This document shows, piece after piece, positions 47,587 through 56,521 of a stretch of DNA of 64,000 bases (position 1 is the first letter of the stretch; each line of letters begins with the position of its first letter). The notes under the pieces were generated by a model, which was given only the letters and a program-made list of their open reading frames with translations, was not told the origin of the DNA and did no database searches. The DNA is from Alcanivorax sp. 24 (GTDB taxonomy: Bacteria > Pseudomonadota > Gammaproteobacteria > Pseudomonadales > Alcanivoracaceae): the NCBI RefSeq assembly GCF_004360225.1, contig NZ_SNUA01000004.1:124001-188000 (forward strand), written 5' to 3'. The position numbers and the translations under genes were made by a program.

Positions 47587-48816
47587 ATGGCCCATACCTC
47601 TCTTGAGAAGGACAAGATCCGTATCCTCCTGCTCGAGGGCATCCACCAGAACGCGGTGGATAATCTGAAGGCGAACGGCTACCACAACGTGGAGCTACTG
47701 CCCAAGGCCCTGACCGGCAGCGACCTGACCGACGCCATCAAGGACGCCCATTTCGTGGGTATCCGCTCCCGCACCCAGCTCACCGAAGAGGTGTTCGCGG
47801 CGGCGGAGAAGCTGATCGGCGTGGGCTGTTTCTGTATCGGCACCAACCAGGTGGATCTCAAGGCGGCGCTGAAACGCGGCATTCCGGTGTTCAACGCGCC
47901 CTACTCCAATACCCGCTCGGTGGCGGAGTTGGTGATCGCGCACACCATCAGCCTGATGCGGGGCATTCCGGAGAAGAACGCGGAGGCTCACCGTGGTGGC
48001 TGGCTGAAATCCGCCAAGGACAGCTATGAGATCCGCGGTAAGAAGCTGGGGATCGTCGGCTACGGCAACATCGGTGCCCAGGTGTCGGTGCTGGCCGAGT
48101 CCATGGGCATGAAAGTCTACTTCTACGATGTGGTGCCAAAGCTGCCGCTGGGTAACGCCACCCAGGTGCAGAGCCTCCACGACCTGCTGGGCATGTGTGA
48201 CGTGACCAGCCTGCACGTACCGGACACCCCGGCTACCCGCTGGATGATCAAGGAAGAGCAGATCCGGGCGATGAAGCCGAAGAGCTATCTGATCAACTAT
48301 GCTCGCGGCAAGGTCGTGGACATTGAAGCGCTGACCGCCGCCGTCAAGGACGGTCATCTGCTGGGCGCGGCCATCGACGTGTTCCCCGAGGAGCCGAAGG
48401 GCAACGATGATGAGTTCATCAGCCCGCTGCGGGAGTTCGATAACGTCATTCTCACGCCGCACATCGGTGGTTCCACCCACGAAGCCCAGGAAAACATTGG
48501 CACCGAGGTGTCCGAGAAGCTGATCCGCTACTCCGACAACGGTTCCACCCTGAGTGCGGTGAACTTCCCCGAGGTGGCGCTGCCGTCCCATCCGGACATG
48601 CACCGTTTGCTGCATATCCACCAGAACATCCCGGGCATTCTCAGCCAGATCAATACCGTTTTCTCCGAGAACGATATCAACATCTGTGGTCAGTATCTGC
48701 AGACCAACGAGGATATCGGGTACGTCGTGATTGACGTGAACAAGGGCTACAGTCAGTTGGCCCTGGAGAAGCTCCGGACCATCGAGGGCACCATCCGCAC
48801 CCGGGTGCTGTTCTAA
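47587..48816 (+). CDS. serA: D-3-phosphoglycerate dehydrogenase
   Basis: First step of serine biosynthesis, oxidising 3-phosphoglycerate with NAD. The 409 residues match the E. coli-type enzyme with a C-terminal ACT domain for serine feedback (about residues 335-409, HQNIPGILSQINTVFSENDINI). The nucleotide-binding motif is GIVGYGNIGAQVS, and the catalytic Arg, Glu and His are in INYARGK, DVFPEEP and LTPHIGGSTHEAQ. A TATGAT (47543-47548) lies 39 bp before the start and could be the -10 element. It is divergent from the D-2-hydroxyglutarate dehydrogenase gene. Confidence 0.97.
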   Translation: MAHTSLEKDKIRILLLEGIHQNAVDNLKANGYHNVELLPKALTGSDLTDAIKDAHFVGIRSRTQLTEEVFAAAEKLIGVGCFCIGTNQVDLKAALKRGIPVFNAPYSNTRSVAELVIAHTISLMRGIPEKNAEAHRGGWLKSAKDSYEIRGKKLGIVGYGNIGAQVSVLAESMGMKVYFYDVVPKLPLGNATQVQSLHDLLGMCDVTSLHVPDTPATRWMIKEEQIRAMKPKSYLINYARGKVVDIEALTAAVKDGHLLGAAIDVFPEEPKGNDDEFISPLREFDNVILTPHIGGSTHEAQENIGTEVSEKLIRYSDNGSTLSAVNFPEVALPSHPDMHRLLHIHQNIPGILSQINTVFSENDINICGQYLQTNEDIGYVVIDVNKGYSQLALEKLRTIEGTIRTRVLF

Positions 48817-48825
48817 ACCGATCGG

Positions 48826-48858
48826 GCCCGTCGCCGTGGGTGACGGGCTCTCTGGCTT
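48826..48858 (+). terminator. Probable terminator after serA
   Basis: A seven-base-pair stem GCCCGTC (48826-48832) with GACGGGC (48842-48848), then TCTCTGGCTTTT. It begins ten bases after the serA stop. Confidence 0.6.
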
Positions 48859-48870
48859 TTCAGGGCGGTC

Positions 48871-50238
48871 ATGGAAGCAGACCGAGGTTGGAACGGAAAA
48901 AAACTCTGGTTGATGCTGGTGATGCCGCTATGGCTTACCGGCTGTGCCGTGGGTTCCCTGTTTCAGCCTTATCCGAGTCAGGCCCAGTCCTGGGTTCACC
49001 CCGCCCCTGGCCGTGACGCGGCCATCGTTCAACACCTCGAACGTGCCGGTAAAGGGCGGGACGGGGTGCTCTATCTGCAGGAACTGGGGCTGTTGCAGCA
49101 GCGCCTGGGCAACGACGCCGCCAGCCGGACGGTGTTCGCCGATGTCATCAATCACTATGAGCACACCGATGCCCAGGCGCTGATCCGCGTGACCGGGCTG
49201 GCGTCGCAGACCGGCGCCTTGCTCATTAACGACAACGCCCTGCCCTACCGGGCGCCGGATTACGAGCGTATTTTTACTCACAGTTACCAGGCGCTGAATT
49301 ACTGGGCCGCCGGCGATGTTACCGGCACCGCGGTGGAGTTGCGCCGGGCCGCGCAAGCGCAACGCCTGGCCGAACAGCGCCGTGAGGGCGAGCTGGCCGA
49401 GGTTGATGAGGACGCGGCGTCCCTGGATCTGTCCCAATACCAGGGCTATTTCGAAGGCCTGGATGCCGCCGCCGGCGCGGTTAAAAGCAGTTTCCAGAAC
49501 GCCTGGACCTTCTATCTCTCGGCGCTGTTCTGGGAAGCCCACGGCGAGTACAACGATGCCCTGGTGGATTATAAGAAGGCGTTGGAACTGCATCCTCGGG
49601 CGGACTGGCTCAAGGCGGACGTCCAGCGGGTTTCCCGGGCCCTGGATGGCCATCGCGAACAGGGTACGGGGACCGTGGCGGTGCTCTACGAACAGGGCGA
49701 GGTGCCGGCGCGGCAGGAAGTGAGCCTGCCGATTCCCACTCCGCATGGACTGTTCCTGGTGGCGTTCCCTTCTTATTCGGTGATGTCCCGCTCCGCCCCC
49801 CGCCCGCTGACCTTTGAAATTGGGGGCCAGACCGCGCAAACCCGGGTGCTGGCCGATGTCGGCGCCCTGGCGGCACGGAATCTGCGGGAACAGGCGCCGG
49901 CGATGCTGATTCGTCAGGTGCTGCGCGCCACCGGCAAGTATAATCTGCAAAAGAAAGCCAACGACGATTTTGGCAGTGCCGGCGCTTTCCTGACGCAGTT
50001 GTTCAATCTGATCAGCGAGCAGGCTGACCGGCGCAGCTGGCTGGGCTTGCCGGCTTACGCCCAGGCTGGCCGTGTCACCGTGCCCGTGGGGGAACAACAG
50101 GTTCTGTTGAGCGGTCCGGGAGGCGATGCTAGCGTGACCGTACCGGTTGCGGAGCGCGGCCTGACCTTGATTCATGTGACCGAACGCGCCGGGCGTCTGG
50201 TTGCCCGAGTGCTACCCGTTCAGGAGGGACCCCTATGA
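48871..50238 (+). CDS. COG3014-family envelope lipoprotein
   Basis: A 455-residue predicted lipoprotein. The lipobox is LTGC with lipidated Cys25 after a hydrophobic segment, and residue +2 is Ala, so outer-membrane sorting is expected. Residues about 40-240 look like tetratricopeptide-type helices (YLQELGLLQQRLGNDAASRTVFADVINHYEH; AHGEYNDALVDYKKALELHPRADWLKADVQR). The C-terminal half is beta-rich with a repeat-like end. The family is conserved but uncharacterised, and it is usually found next to YcfL and LpoB homologues, as here. The stop overlaps the ycfL start (ATGA), proving an operon. Confidence 0.85.
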   Translation: MEADRGWNGKKLWLMLVMPLWLTGCAVGSLFQPYPSQAQSWVHPAPGRDAAIVQHLERAGKGRDGVLYLQELGLLQQRLGNDAASRTVFADVINHYEHTDAQALIRVTGLASQTGALLINDNALPYRAPDYERIFTHSYQALNYWAAGDVTGTAVELRRAAQAQRLAEQRREGELAEVDEDAASLDLSQYQGYFEGLDAAAGAVKSSFQNAWTFYLSALFWEAHGEYNDALVDYKKALELHPRADWLKADVQRVSRALDGHREQGTGTVAVLYEQGEVPARQEVSLPIPTPHGLFLVAFPSYSVMSRSAPRPLTFEIGGQTAQTRVLADVGALAARNLREQAPAMLIRQVLRATGKYNLQKKANDDFGSAGAFLTQLFNLISEQADRRSWLGLPAYAQAGRVTVPVGEQQVLLSGPGGDASVTVPVAERGLTLIHVTERAGRLVARVLPVQEGPL

Positions 50239-50633
50239 CCCGTTTTCTTTGCCGCGTCGCGCCGATGCTGGCGGTGCTGCTGCTGACGGCCTGTTCGGCC
50301 AGTAATATGTCGCGCCTGGAAGTGGTGGATGACGGCGAGCAGTTGCAGCTGTATTCCAATAACAGCCTGCTGGCCAGCCGTTTGTCGGTGGAAGAGGTAC
50401 GGCGCAAGAGGGTCAATGACCTGCTGTACATGCAGGCAACCCTGGAAAACGGCTGGAAGTTTGAACTGGATTTCCAGTACAAGATCAAATGGTTCGACCA
50501 GCAAGGCTTTGAGCTGGCGCCGGAATCCCAACCCTGGCGCCAACTGGTGATGGCCGGCCGCAGTCAGGCGAATGTGCAAGCGGTGGCGCCCAACCCCAGT
50601 GCCGTGCGCTTTGAAATATGGGTGCGTGAATAA
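50235..50633 (+). CDS. ycfL: YcfL-family (DUF1425) lipoprotein
   Basis: A 132-residue lipoprotein with lipobox LTAC and Cys20. The mature domain reads LASRLSVEEVRRKRVNDLLYMQATLENGWKFELDFQYKIKWFDQQGFEL, a beta-sandwich pattern of DUF1425. In E. coli, ycfL lies directly upstream of lpoB (ycfM), exactly as in this cluster. Function is unknown. It is coupled to the COG3014 gene by a four-base overlap. Confidence 0.9.
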   Translation: MTRFLCRVAPMLAVLLLTACSASNMSRLEVVDDGEQLQLYSNNSLLASRLSVEEVRRKRVNDLLYMQATLENGWKFELDFQYKIKWFDQQGFELAPESQPWRQLVMAGRSQANVQAVAPNPSAVRFEIWVRE

Positions 50634-50672
50634 CGCCCCGACCCCAATGGATGCCCGCGAGGAGAAGCGAAG

Positions 50673-51263
50673 ATGCGCATAGTGATGGCGATGATGCTGG
50701 GAGTGGTGCTGCTGGCAAGCGGCTGTGCCTCGAAAGTGGAATACGGCGACCCCCAGGCGCGGGAGACCGTGACTCCGGACTTCGGCTCCTCGGATCTGCA
50801 GATGATCGCCGCCAAGATGGTGGATGACATGATGGTGTTCCCGCCGGTGGTGGAACTCACCCGCGACCGTCGCCCGGTGCTGTTCGTGGACCGGGTCAAG
50901 AACAAGACCAGCGAGCATGTGGACACCGAATCCATCACCGACACGATCCAGTCCAGGCTGATCAACTCCGGCAAATTCCGTTTCGTCGATATGACCGTGG
51001 TCGACCGGGTGCGTCAGCAGCTGGAGTACCAGCAGGACTCCGGCATGGTGGATCAGTCCACCGCCGCCCAGATGGGCCGGCAGATCGGTGCCGAGTTCAT
51101 GCTCTACGGCAATCTGTCTTCCATCGTTAAACGGGACAACAGCACCAAGGACGTGTATTACAAATTCACGCTCAAGCTGCTGAACATCCAGAGCGGTATT
51201 ATCGAATGGTCCGGCGAGAAGGAAATCCGCAAGACCCGCAGCCGCAGTCTGTTTGGTTTGTAA
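50673..51263 (+). CDS. lpoB: Penicillin-binding protein activator LpoB
   Basis: Outer-membrane lipoprotein that reaches through peptidoglycan to stimulate PBP1b. The 196-residue product has lipobox ASGC with Cys18, a short linker (much shorter than the proline-rich one of E. coli), and the globular TolB-N-like domain (PVLFVDRVKNKTSEHVDTESI, FRFVDMTVVDRVRQQLEYQQDSGMVDQ, AEFMLYGNLSSI, NIQSGIIEWSGEKEIRK). GAGGAGAAG precedes ATG 50673. PBP1b itself is not in the window. It is the third gene of the envelope cluster. Confidence 0.9.
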   Translation: MRIVMAMMLGVVLLASGCASKVEYGDPQARETVTPDFGSSDLQMIAAKMVDDMMVFPPVVELTRDRRPVLFVDRVKNKTSEHVDTESITDTIQSRLINSGKFRFVDMTVVDRVRQQLEYQQDSGMVDQSTAAQMGRQIGAEFMLYGNLSSIVKRDNSTKDVYYKFTLKLLNIQSGIIEWSGEKEIRKTRSRSLFGL

Positions 51264-51293
51264 CAGGCTGCCCCAATGGGCAGGGAGGCAGTC

Positions 51294-52592
51294 ATGGTGA
51301 TCCGGTTTTATAGAACCCTCCTGGTGACGCTCGGTCTGCTGCTGAGCGGCCTGGTCTGGAGTGCCACCGAAACCGTCAAGGTGACCGCCGAGGGATATGG
51401 TGAAACACCACAACACGCGGTCAGCGAAGCGCTGGTGGGGGCGGTGCGTCAGGCCGGCGGCGTGGCGCTGGCGGTGGACCCCGCCTTTCGCCGTCAGGTC
51501 AGCCAATGGATGAGTCAGCGCCAGGGGGACGTCAGCACCTGGGTTGGCAGCCAGACCTCGGTAGCGGATCCGCAATTACCGACCCTGGGCAGCCTGCAGG
51601 GCTATCGGGTACTGGCGGTGGAACAGGTTGACGACGCCTTGTGGAAAGCGAGCGTGGAAGCCCGGGTGCTGCGTTATCAGTCCTTGCGGCCGGGGCGTGG
51701 CCACCTGCCGGCCATCGCGGTGATGCCATTCGAAACCCGTGCCAATGAATATCAATTGGGGGAAGTGACCATCGGCGCCGCCGAGGTGCGAAGCCGGCTG
51801 CGGGACGATCTGGTCGATGCCTTCACGCAGGCGGGTCGGTTCCGGGTGCTTGATCGCGCTCATCTGGCGGCGTTGGAACGGGAAAGAGCGACGGTGTCCG
51901 GTGGTAGCGTGGAGCCGGCGGAATGGGCCCGGCTGGGTCGGGTGCAGGGCGCGGATGTGTTGCTGGTGGGACGGATCGAGGATTTCAGTATCGGCGACCG
52001 GCAACGTCGCTTTTACGGTGCCGACTTCCAGGGGTTCGAGCCCCGTGTGCGGGTCCGTTACCGGCTGCTGGATACCGCCACCGGTGAAGTGTTGTGGAGC
52101 GACCTGTTCGATTGGCAACAGGATGAGGCCACGGTGCGGGCCTGGGCACGTCAGCAGAACATTGAGGACCGCCGTCATCCCGAGCGTTTGGCCGACCGGC
52201 TCTATCCCCGTATCGCCCGGGCCTTGAGTGGCGCCGCCACCGACGTGCTGTATCCGGTGCGGGTGTTGAAAGTCAGCGGCGATATGCTCTATCTGAGCCA
52301 GGGTGCGGGACGGCTGGAAACCGATGCGATGGTGTCGGTATACCGGCCTGGGGAACGGATCAAGGATCCGGACACCGGCTTGCCGATTCAACTGGCCGGT
52401 GCCGAGCTGACCCGGGCCCGAGTGATCGAGACCCGTGAAGGGTACGCGCTGGCGCGCGTAACGCGGGCCGCCGCCGCGGTGCAGGCAGGCGACCGGGTGC
52501 GGGTGCTGGGGATCGCGGCAGTGGGGGGAGAAGGCCCGGCCGGACAGCCGCCCTCCCCCGGCTCCTCGGACGCGCCGATCCGCTGGGACTGA
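51294..52592 (+). CDS. CsgG/FlgT-like periplasmic protein
   Basis: A 432-residue exported protein with a signal peptide (about residues 1-23, no lipobox, so soluble). Three regions follow. The N-terminal part (TVKVTAEGYGETPQHAVSEALVGAVRQ) resembles FlgT-N/LPP20-like domains. The middle part is a CsgG/TolB-N-like domain (LPAIAVMPFETRANEY, VDAFTQAGRFRVLDR, VQGADVLLVGRIEDF, DTATGEVLWSDL). The C-terminal part (VSVYRPGERIKDPDTGLPI) resembles FlgT-C. The architecture is thus FlgT-like, yet no flagellar gene is near. Start ATG 51294 has GGGAGG five bases upstream and is preferred to ATG 51276. It is the last gene of the envelope cluster. Confidence 0.82.
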   Translation: MVIRFYRTLLVTLGLLLSGLVWSATETVKVTAEGYGETPQHAVSEALVGAVRQAGGVALAVDPAFRRQVSQWMSQRQGDVSTWVGSQTSVADPQLPTLGSLQGYRVLAVEQVDDALWKASVEARVLRYQSLRPGRGHLPAIAVMPFETRANEYQLGEVTIGAAEVRSRLRDDLVDAFTQAGRFRVLDRAHLAALERERATVSGGSVEPAEWARLGRVQGADVLLVGRIEDFSIGDRQRRFYGADFQGFEPRVRVRYRLLDTATGEVLWSDLFDWQQDEATVRAWARQQNIEDRRHPERLADRLYPRIARALSGAATDVLYPVRVLKVSGDMLYLSQGAGRLETDAMVSVYRPGERIKDPDTGLPIQLAGAELTRARVIETREGYALARVTRAAAAVQAGDRVRVLGIAAVGGEGPAGQPPSPGSSDAPIRWD

Positions 52593-52625
52593 CGAGCCGC
52601 GACAGCCAATTCCTAGGAGCCGCCA

Positions 52626-54389
52626 ATGGAAGGTTTTTTCGTACAAGCGTTAGTGCTGTTGGGCGCAGCGGTGCTGTTGCTGCCGTTGTTCCAGCGCCTG
52701 GGGCTGGGCAGCATCCTCGGTTACCTGGTGGCCGGCGTGATCGTGGGGCCGATGGGGCTGGCGGCTATCCAGGGCGCGGATCGGGTGCTGCATTTCGCCG
52801 AACTGGGCGTGGTACTGATGCTGTTCGTGGTGGGCCTGGAGCTGGCTCCGCAACAGCTTTGGGCGCGGCGCCGCCAATTGATGGGGTTGGGGGTGAGCCA
52901 GGTGCTGTTCAGCGCCGCCCTGCTGACCGGCTTTTTCCTGTGGTGGGGTGAGCCCACCAACGCCGCCATTGCTATTGGCGCCACCCTGGCGCTGTCCTCC
53001 ACCGCCTTCGCCGTGCAAATGCTGGTGGAGACCCGGCAGCTGGGCACCCCCCAGGGGCGAGGGGCTTTTTCCATTCTGTTGTTCCAGGATCTGGCGGTGA
53101 TCCCGCTGTTGCTGTTGCTGCCGGCCCTGGCCGGTGGCGCCGAGGGCGCGGATAAACCCAATCTGCTGATCGGTTTGCTGGCGCTTGTCGGCATGGTCCT
53201 GGCTGGGCGTTACCTATTGAACCCCTGGCTCGGCTGGCTGGCCAAGCTGCATAACCGGGAGTTGATGACCGCCACCGCTTTGCTGCTGGTTCTCAGCGCC
53301 GCCGCCCTGATGGAAATGCTGCACCTGTCCATGGGACTGGGGGCTTTCGTGGCCGGCATGTTGCTGGCCAATTCGCCCTATCGGGAGCAGCTCGATACCG
53401 ATATTCAGCCGTTCAAGGGGCTGCTGCTGGGTCTGTTCTTCATGGCCATCGGCATGACCATGGACCTGCGGCTGCTGGTGCGGGCGCCCTTGGATATCCT
53501 GGCCTGGGGGGTAGCGCTGCTGGCGCTGAAAACCCTGGTGTTGATGGTGATCGCCAAAGTCGCCGGCAACAGCTGGCGTGGCGCGCTGCTGTTCGGGCTG
53601 CTACTCAGTCAAGGCGGTGAATTCGCCTTCGTGCTGTTCACTCAGGCCGGCGCCCTGGGATTGTTGGGCAGCGATGATATTGGTCGCTTGAACCTGGTGG
53701 TGGCGCTGTCCATGGCCGCCACTCCGCTGCTGTTGAAGCTGGTCACCCGGCTCTGGCCGGAACGGCGTCCCCATGCCGCCCTGCCCGAGGAGCCGATTCC
53801 CGATAATCAGGAACCGCAGGTGGTGGTGGCCGGCTTCGGTCGTTTTGGTCAGATCGTTGGTCGTATTCTGCTGAGCCGGAATATCCCCTTCACCGCGCTG
53901 GATACCAATCCGGAACACATCGATACGGTGCGGCGTTACGGCAACCAGGTGTATTTCGGCGACGTCACCCGGCTGGATTTGCTCCACCATGCCGGTATCG
54001 GTCACGCCCGTGTGGTGGTGCTGGCGGTGGATGGCGTGGAGGATTCGCTGCGTGCCGCCCATTTGATTCTGGAGCATTTTCCGCGGGTAACGCTGATTGC
54101 CCGGGCGCGGGACCGCCACCACGCTTATTCCCTGCTGGCGCTCGGCGTGCAGCATGTGGTGCGGGAAACGCTGGAATCCAGTCTGCGTGCCAGTCAGGCG
54201 GTACTGACTCAACTGGGGCTGCCGGAAACCACTGCCATTGATCTGGTGCGTACTTTCCGTGAAGTGGATGAGCGGTTGCTGCGCGAACAGGTGGCTCACC
54301 GTGATGAGTTGGAGAAACTGATCGAGCTGTCCGCCCGTGGGCGAGAGGAACTGCAATCCCTGCTCAGCGCCGATCGGGAGCAGGAATAA
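52626..54389 (+). CDS. Monovalent cation:proton antiporter-2 with RCK domain (KefB/KefC type)
   Basis: An inner-membrane potassium-efflux or K+/H+ antiport protein. The 587 residues contain about twelve helices (residues 1-380, with LGSILGYLVAGVIVGP and GATLALSSTAFAVQML) and a cytosolic TrkA-N/RCK domain with the nucleotide motif VVVAGFGRFGQIVGRIL (about residue 400) and a binding acidic residue in ALDTNPEHID. In E. coli KefB/C are gated by glutathione adducts and need KefF/KefG, neither of which is seen here. It lies 33 bp after the CsgG-like gene with CTAGGAGC before the start. Confidence 0.92.
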   Translation: MEGFFVQALVLLGAAVLLLPLFQRLGLGSILGYLVAGVIVGPMGLAAIQGADRVLHFAELGVVLMLFVVGLELAPQQLWARRRQLMGLGVSQVLFSAALLTGFFLWWGEPTNAAIAIGATLALSSTAFAVQMLVETRQLGTPQGRGAFSILLFQDLAVIPLLLLLPALAGGAEGADKPNLLIGLLALVGMVLAGRYLLNPWLGWLAKLHNRELMTATALLLVLSAAALMEMLHLSMGLGAFVAGMLLANSPYREQLDTDIQPFKGLLLGLFFMAIGMTMDLRLLVRAPLDILAWGVALLALKTLVLMVIAKVAGNSWRGALLFGLLLSQGGEFAFVLFTQAGALGLLGSDDIGRLNLVVALSMAATPLLLKLVTRLWPERRPHAALPEEPIPDNQEPQVVVAGFGRFGQIVGRILLSRNIPFTALDTNPEHIDTVRRYGNQVYFGDVTRLDLLHHAGIGHARVVVLAVDGVEDSLRAAHLILEHFPRVTLIARARDRHHAYSLLALGVQHVVRETLESSLRASQAVLTQLGLPETTAIDLVRTFREVDERLLREQVAHRDELEKLIELSARGREELQSLLSADREQE

Positions 54390-54408
54390 ACCCGTTTACA
54401 ACATCCGG

Positions 54409-55215
54409 TCAGCCTGGCTCCGCAGCGGGGGTAACGATGAAGGTGACCGTGCTTTGGTACCAGATCTTCAGCTCTCTATCGCACCAGGTGACAGTGGCCG
54501 TGTGAGGGCCGGGTGCCAGAGGCTCCGGCGAGAAGGTGTGGCGGATACTGCCGTCTTCTTCTTCCATCGCGGTCATCGGCGCCACGTTCAGACGCTGATC
54601 CAGGCTGACATGCACCCGTTCCACGCTATTGACGTCTGTTTCCTGGTTTACCGGAAAGGCGATAGTAAGGGGCATGTTTGCCTGATAAAGGCCGCCAGGC
54701 CCTGTACCGCTCGGATTTTCCCAGCGGTACAGGGTGTCATCCGCCTGGGGCGGCAGTTCGATGGTCAGACGCCCTTGCTGGAAACGGGTGATCCAGCTGA
54801 ACGCCACATTGTCCACCATCCCTTCACGCCGGGTTTCGCCGGATACCGTGGTCACCCCGACCTGGGCTCCCGGCGCCACGGCCCGGGTGGTCCAGGTCAG
54901 GGCGGGGTCGGCGAGCAAGTCCGCGGCCAGTTCCGCCTGTTCCGAAGTCTGGCGGGCGAAGGCCATGATGTCGGGGTAAAGCGCCCGGCTTTCCCGGCTG
55001 AGCAGATCCCATCCCGCCCTGGACTCCCTTCGAGCAAGGTGATCCAGAAACAACCGTACCGTGCTCTGATGCGTCTCCACGGGCACGCCCGCTACCGCGG
55101 GAGGCCCCGGAGGATGGGAGAACGGCGGTGGGGGGGCCGGCCGGGAAGAGCCCTCGTTGCAAGCGACCAGCAGCAAAGCAAAACCCATCACCAGCGCGGA
55201 AAAAAGAGACTTCAT
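54409..55215 (-). CDS. Predicted lipoprotein of unknown function
   Basis: A 268-residue protein with lipobox LVAC and Cys19 (MKSLFSALVMGFALLLVAC). It continues with a proline-rich linker (RPAPPPPFSHPPGPP), then a mixed domain that could be a DUF4878/NTF2-like fold (VRLFLDHLARRESRAGWDLLSRESRALYPD) and a C-terminal beta-rich domain ending in an Ig-like pattern (HTFSPEPLAPGPHTATVTW). No family is recognised with certainty. Start: ATG 55215 gives a proper signal peptide; a longer frame reaches 55278 but without one. It is convergent with the KefC-type gene (19-bp gap). Confidence 0.75.
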   Translation of the reverse strand: MKSLFSALVMGFALLLVACNEGSSRPAPPPPFSHPPGPPAVAGVPVETHQSTVRLFLDHLARRESRAGWDLLSRESRALYPDIMAFARQTSEQAELAADLLADPALTWTTRAVAPGAQVGVTTVSGETRREGMVDNVAFSWITRFQQGRLTIELPPQADDTLYRWENPSGTGPGGLYQANMPLTIAFPVNQETDVNSVERVHVSLDQRLNVAPMTAMEEEDGSIRHTFSPEPLAPGPHTATVTWCDRELKIWYQSTVTFIVTPAAEPG

Positions 55216-55274
55216 GGAGCAACCGTGCCGTCGATTTCCGCTTAAGGATACTCCCCGCGGTGACGGTGGCGCCA

Positions 55275-55634
55275 TCACCCATGGCGTACAATGTCCACCG
55301 GGATGCCGTTGGGATCACGAACGACGAAATGGCGGTCGCCCCAGGGCTCGTCCCTTAATGGCACCTCGATATTGACTCCGGCATGGCGGAATCGCTGGTA
55401 TTGCGTCTCCACATCATCCACGTCCACGGCAATCCAGGCCCCATTCGTTACCGTTTGCCGGAACATCGGTGCCTGCGCGTCCTGATCCGGTTTCAGAAAG
55501 CCCAGCTCACCGCCGCCCAGGCTCAACAAGACAAACCAGTCGCTGTCGAACAGCACTTCGCTGCCGAAGTGGTTCACATAAAAGTCCCGCGCCGCCGTGG
55601 GATTCGTTACCACCAGACCCGACCACAGTTTCAT
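55275..55634 (-). CDS. VOC-superfamily (glyoxalase/bleomycin-resistance-like) protein
   Basis: A 119-residue protein with the paired beta-alpha-beta-beta-beta modules of the vicinal-oxygen-chelate fold: MKLWSGLVVTNPTAARDFYVNHFG at the start and DRHFVVRDPNGIPVDIV at the end, the typical VOC closing motif. Metal ligands are not obvious at every expected place, so it may be a binding protein rather than an enzyme. Start: ATG 55634 with GGGAG upstream. It is downstream of the AraC-family regulator on the same strand (52-bp gap), so the two may be linked functionally. Confidence 0.85.
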   Translation of the reverse strand: MKLWSGLVVTNPTAARDFYVNHFGSEVLFDSDWFVLLSLGGGELGFLKPDQDAQAPMFRQTVTNGAWIAVDVDDVETQYQRFRHAGVNIEVPLRDEPWGDRHFVVRDPNGIPVDIVRHG

Positions 55635-55686
55635 CGTCGATCTCCCGTCGAATAACGGCGCCTCGGCGGCGCCAGGAAGTGTCAGA

Positions 55687-56445
55687 TTAGGGGGGGCCGC
55701 GCATCGCGTCTTGAATAAAAGCGACATCGTGATCGGGCAGGATGGCGGCGGCGGGGGTCACGCCCATCACCCGTTTCAGGGTACGGGTCATATGGCTCTG
55801 GTCACTGAAGCCGGCGTCCTGGGCCAGCGCCGCCAGGGGCGGCACGCCTTCTTGGGTCAGGGTTCGGATCAGCCATTGGCAGCGGCGGATGGTCAGAAAG
55901 GTCCCCGGACTGATACCCAGGCGCTGCTGAAATTGCCTTTGTAGTTGGCGCTTGCTCACTCCGAAGGCATGACAAACAGGGGCGATACCGCTCTTCCAGG
56001 GTGCGTGGAGCAGCCAACGATCCAGGGCGTCGGTCTCCGCCGGATAATGCCCCAGCCAGTCCAGTAGCAGCTGATCGAGGATCCGACGTGGGTGCGGATG
56101 GGTAAAAACTTGGGAACCTAATGTCGCGATCAGTCCTCGATTGTCTGGCAAAGGGAGCGCGCGATCGCGCAGTTCCGCCGCCGGCAGAGGCAGAAAATGA
56201 CGGTGCTGTCCCGGATGGAAACGAATGCCGAGATAGTGATGGCCGGCTTGTACGCGGGCGGTTCCCGGGGCGGTGGTGGAACCGTAGGCGGTGACGGTGA
56301 GATCGTGACCGGCGGTCAGGACCAGATCCACACAGCCATCGGGCAGGATGCGGTGGTCACCGGCGCTACTGTTCCGGCTAAGCCAGTAATGGCTGATGTA
56401 ACGCCGCAACCGGGGATGCGGTGCGAGCGGCATCAACAGGTCCAC
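55687..56445 (-). CDS. AraC-family transcriptional regulator
   Basis: A 252-residue regulator. The N-terminal half looks like the DUF6597-type sensor (HPRLRRYISHYWLSRN, PDGCVDLVLTAG, AGHHYLGIRFHPGQ). The C-terminal half is the AraC double helix-turn-helix (CHAFGVSKRQLQRQFQQRLGISPGTFLTIRR, then LAALAQDAGFSDQSHMTRTLKRVMGVTP). Start: GTG 56445 has TGGGAGG eight bases upstream and is preferred over ATG 56433. It may control the VOC gene that follows on the same strand. Confidence 0.9.
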   Translation of the reverse strand: MDLLMPLAPHPRLRRYISHYWLSRNSSAGDHRILPDGCVDLVLTAGHDLTVTAYGSTTAPGTARVQAGHHYLGIRFHPGQHRHFLPLPAAELRDRALPLPDNRGLIATLGSQVFTHPHPRRILDQLLLDWLGHYPAETDALDRWLLHAPWKSGIAPVCHAFGVSKRQLQRQFQQRLGISPGTFLTIRRCQWLIRTLTQEGVPPLAALAQDAGFSDQSHMTRTLKRVMGVTPAAAILPDHDVAFIQDAMRGPP

Positions 56446-56521
56446 CGTCGAGGCCTCCCATTGTGAGACGGATCAACCCTATCTTACCCGGTTACTCCGT
56501 GCCGTCACGCGCCGGACCGCC

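Noticed and set aside
48871-52592. The LpoB/CsgG cluster as a curli secretion locus
   Set aside because: There are no csgA, csgB, csgE or csgF-like genes, and the CsgG-like protein has no lipobox, so a curli pore is not supported.
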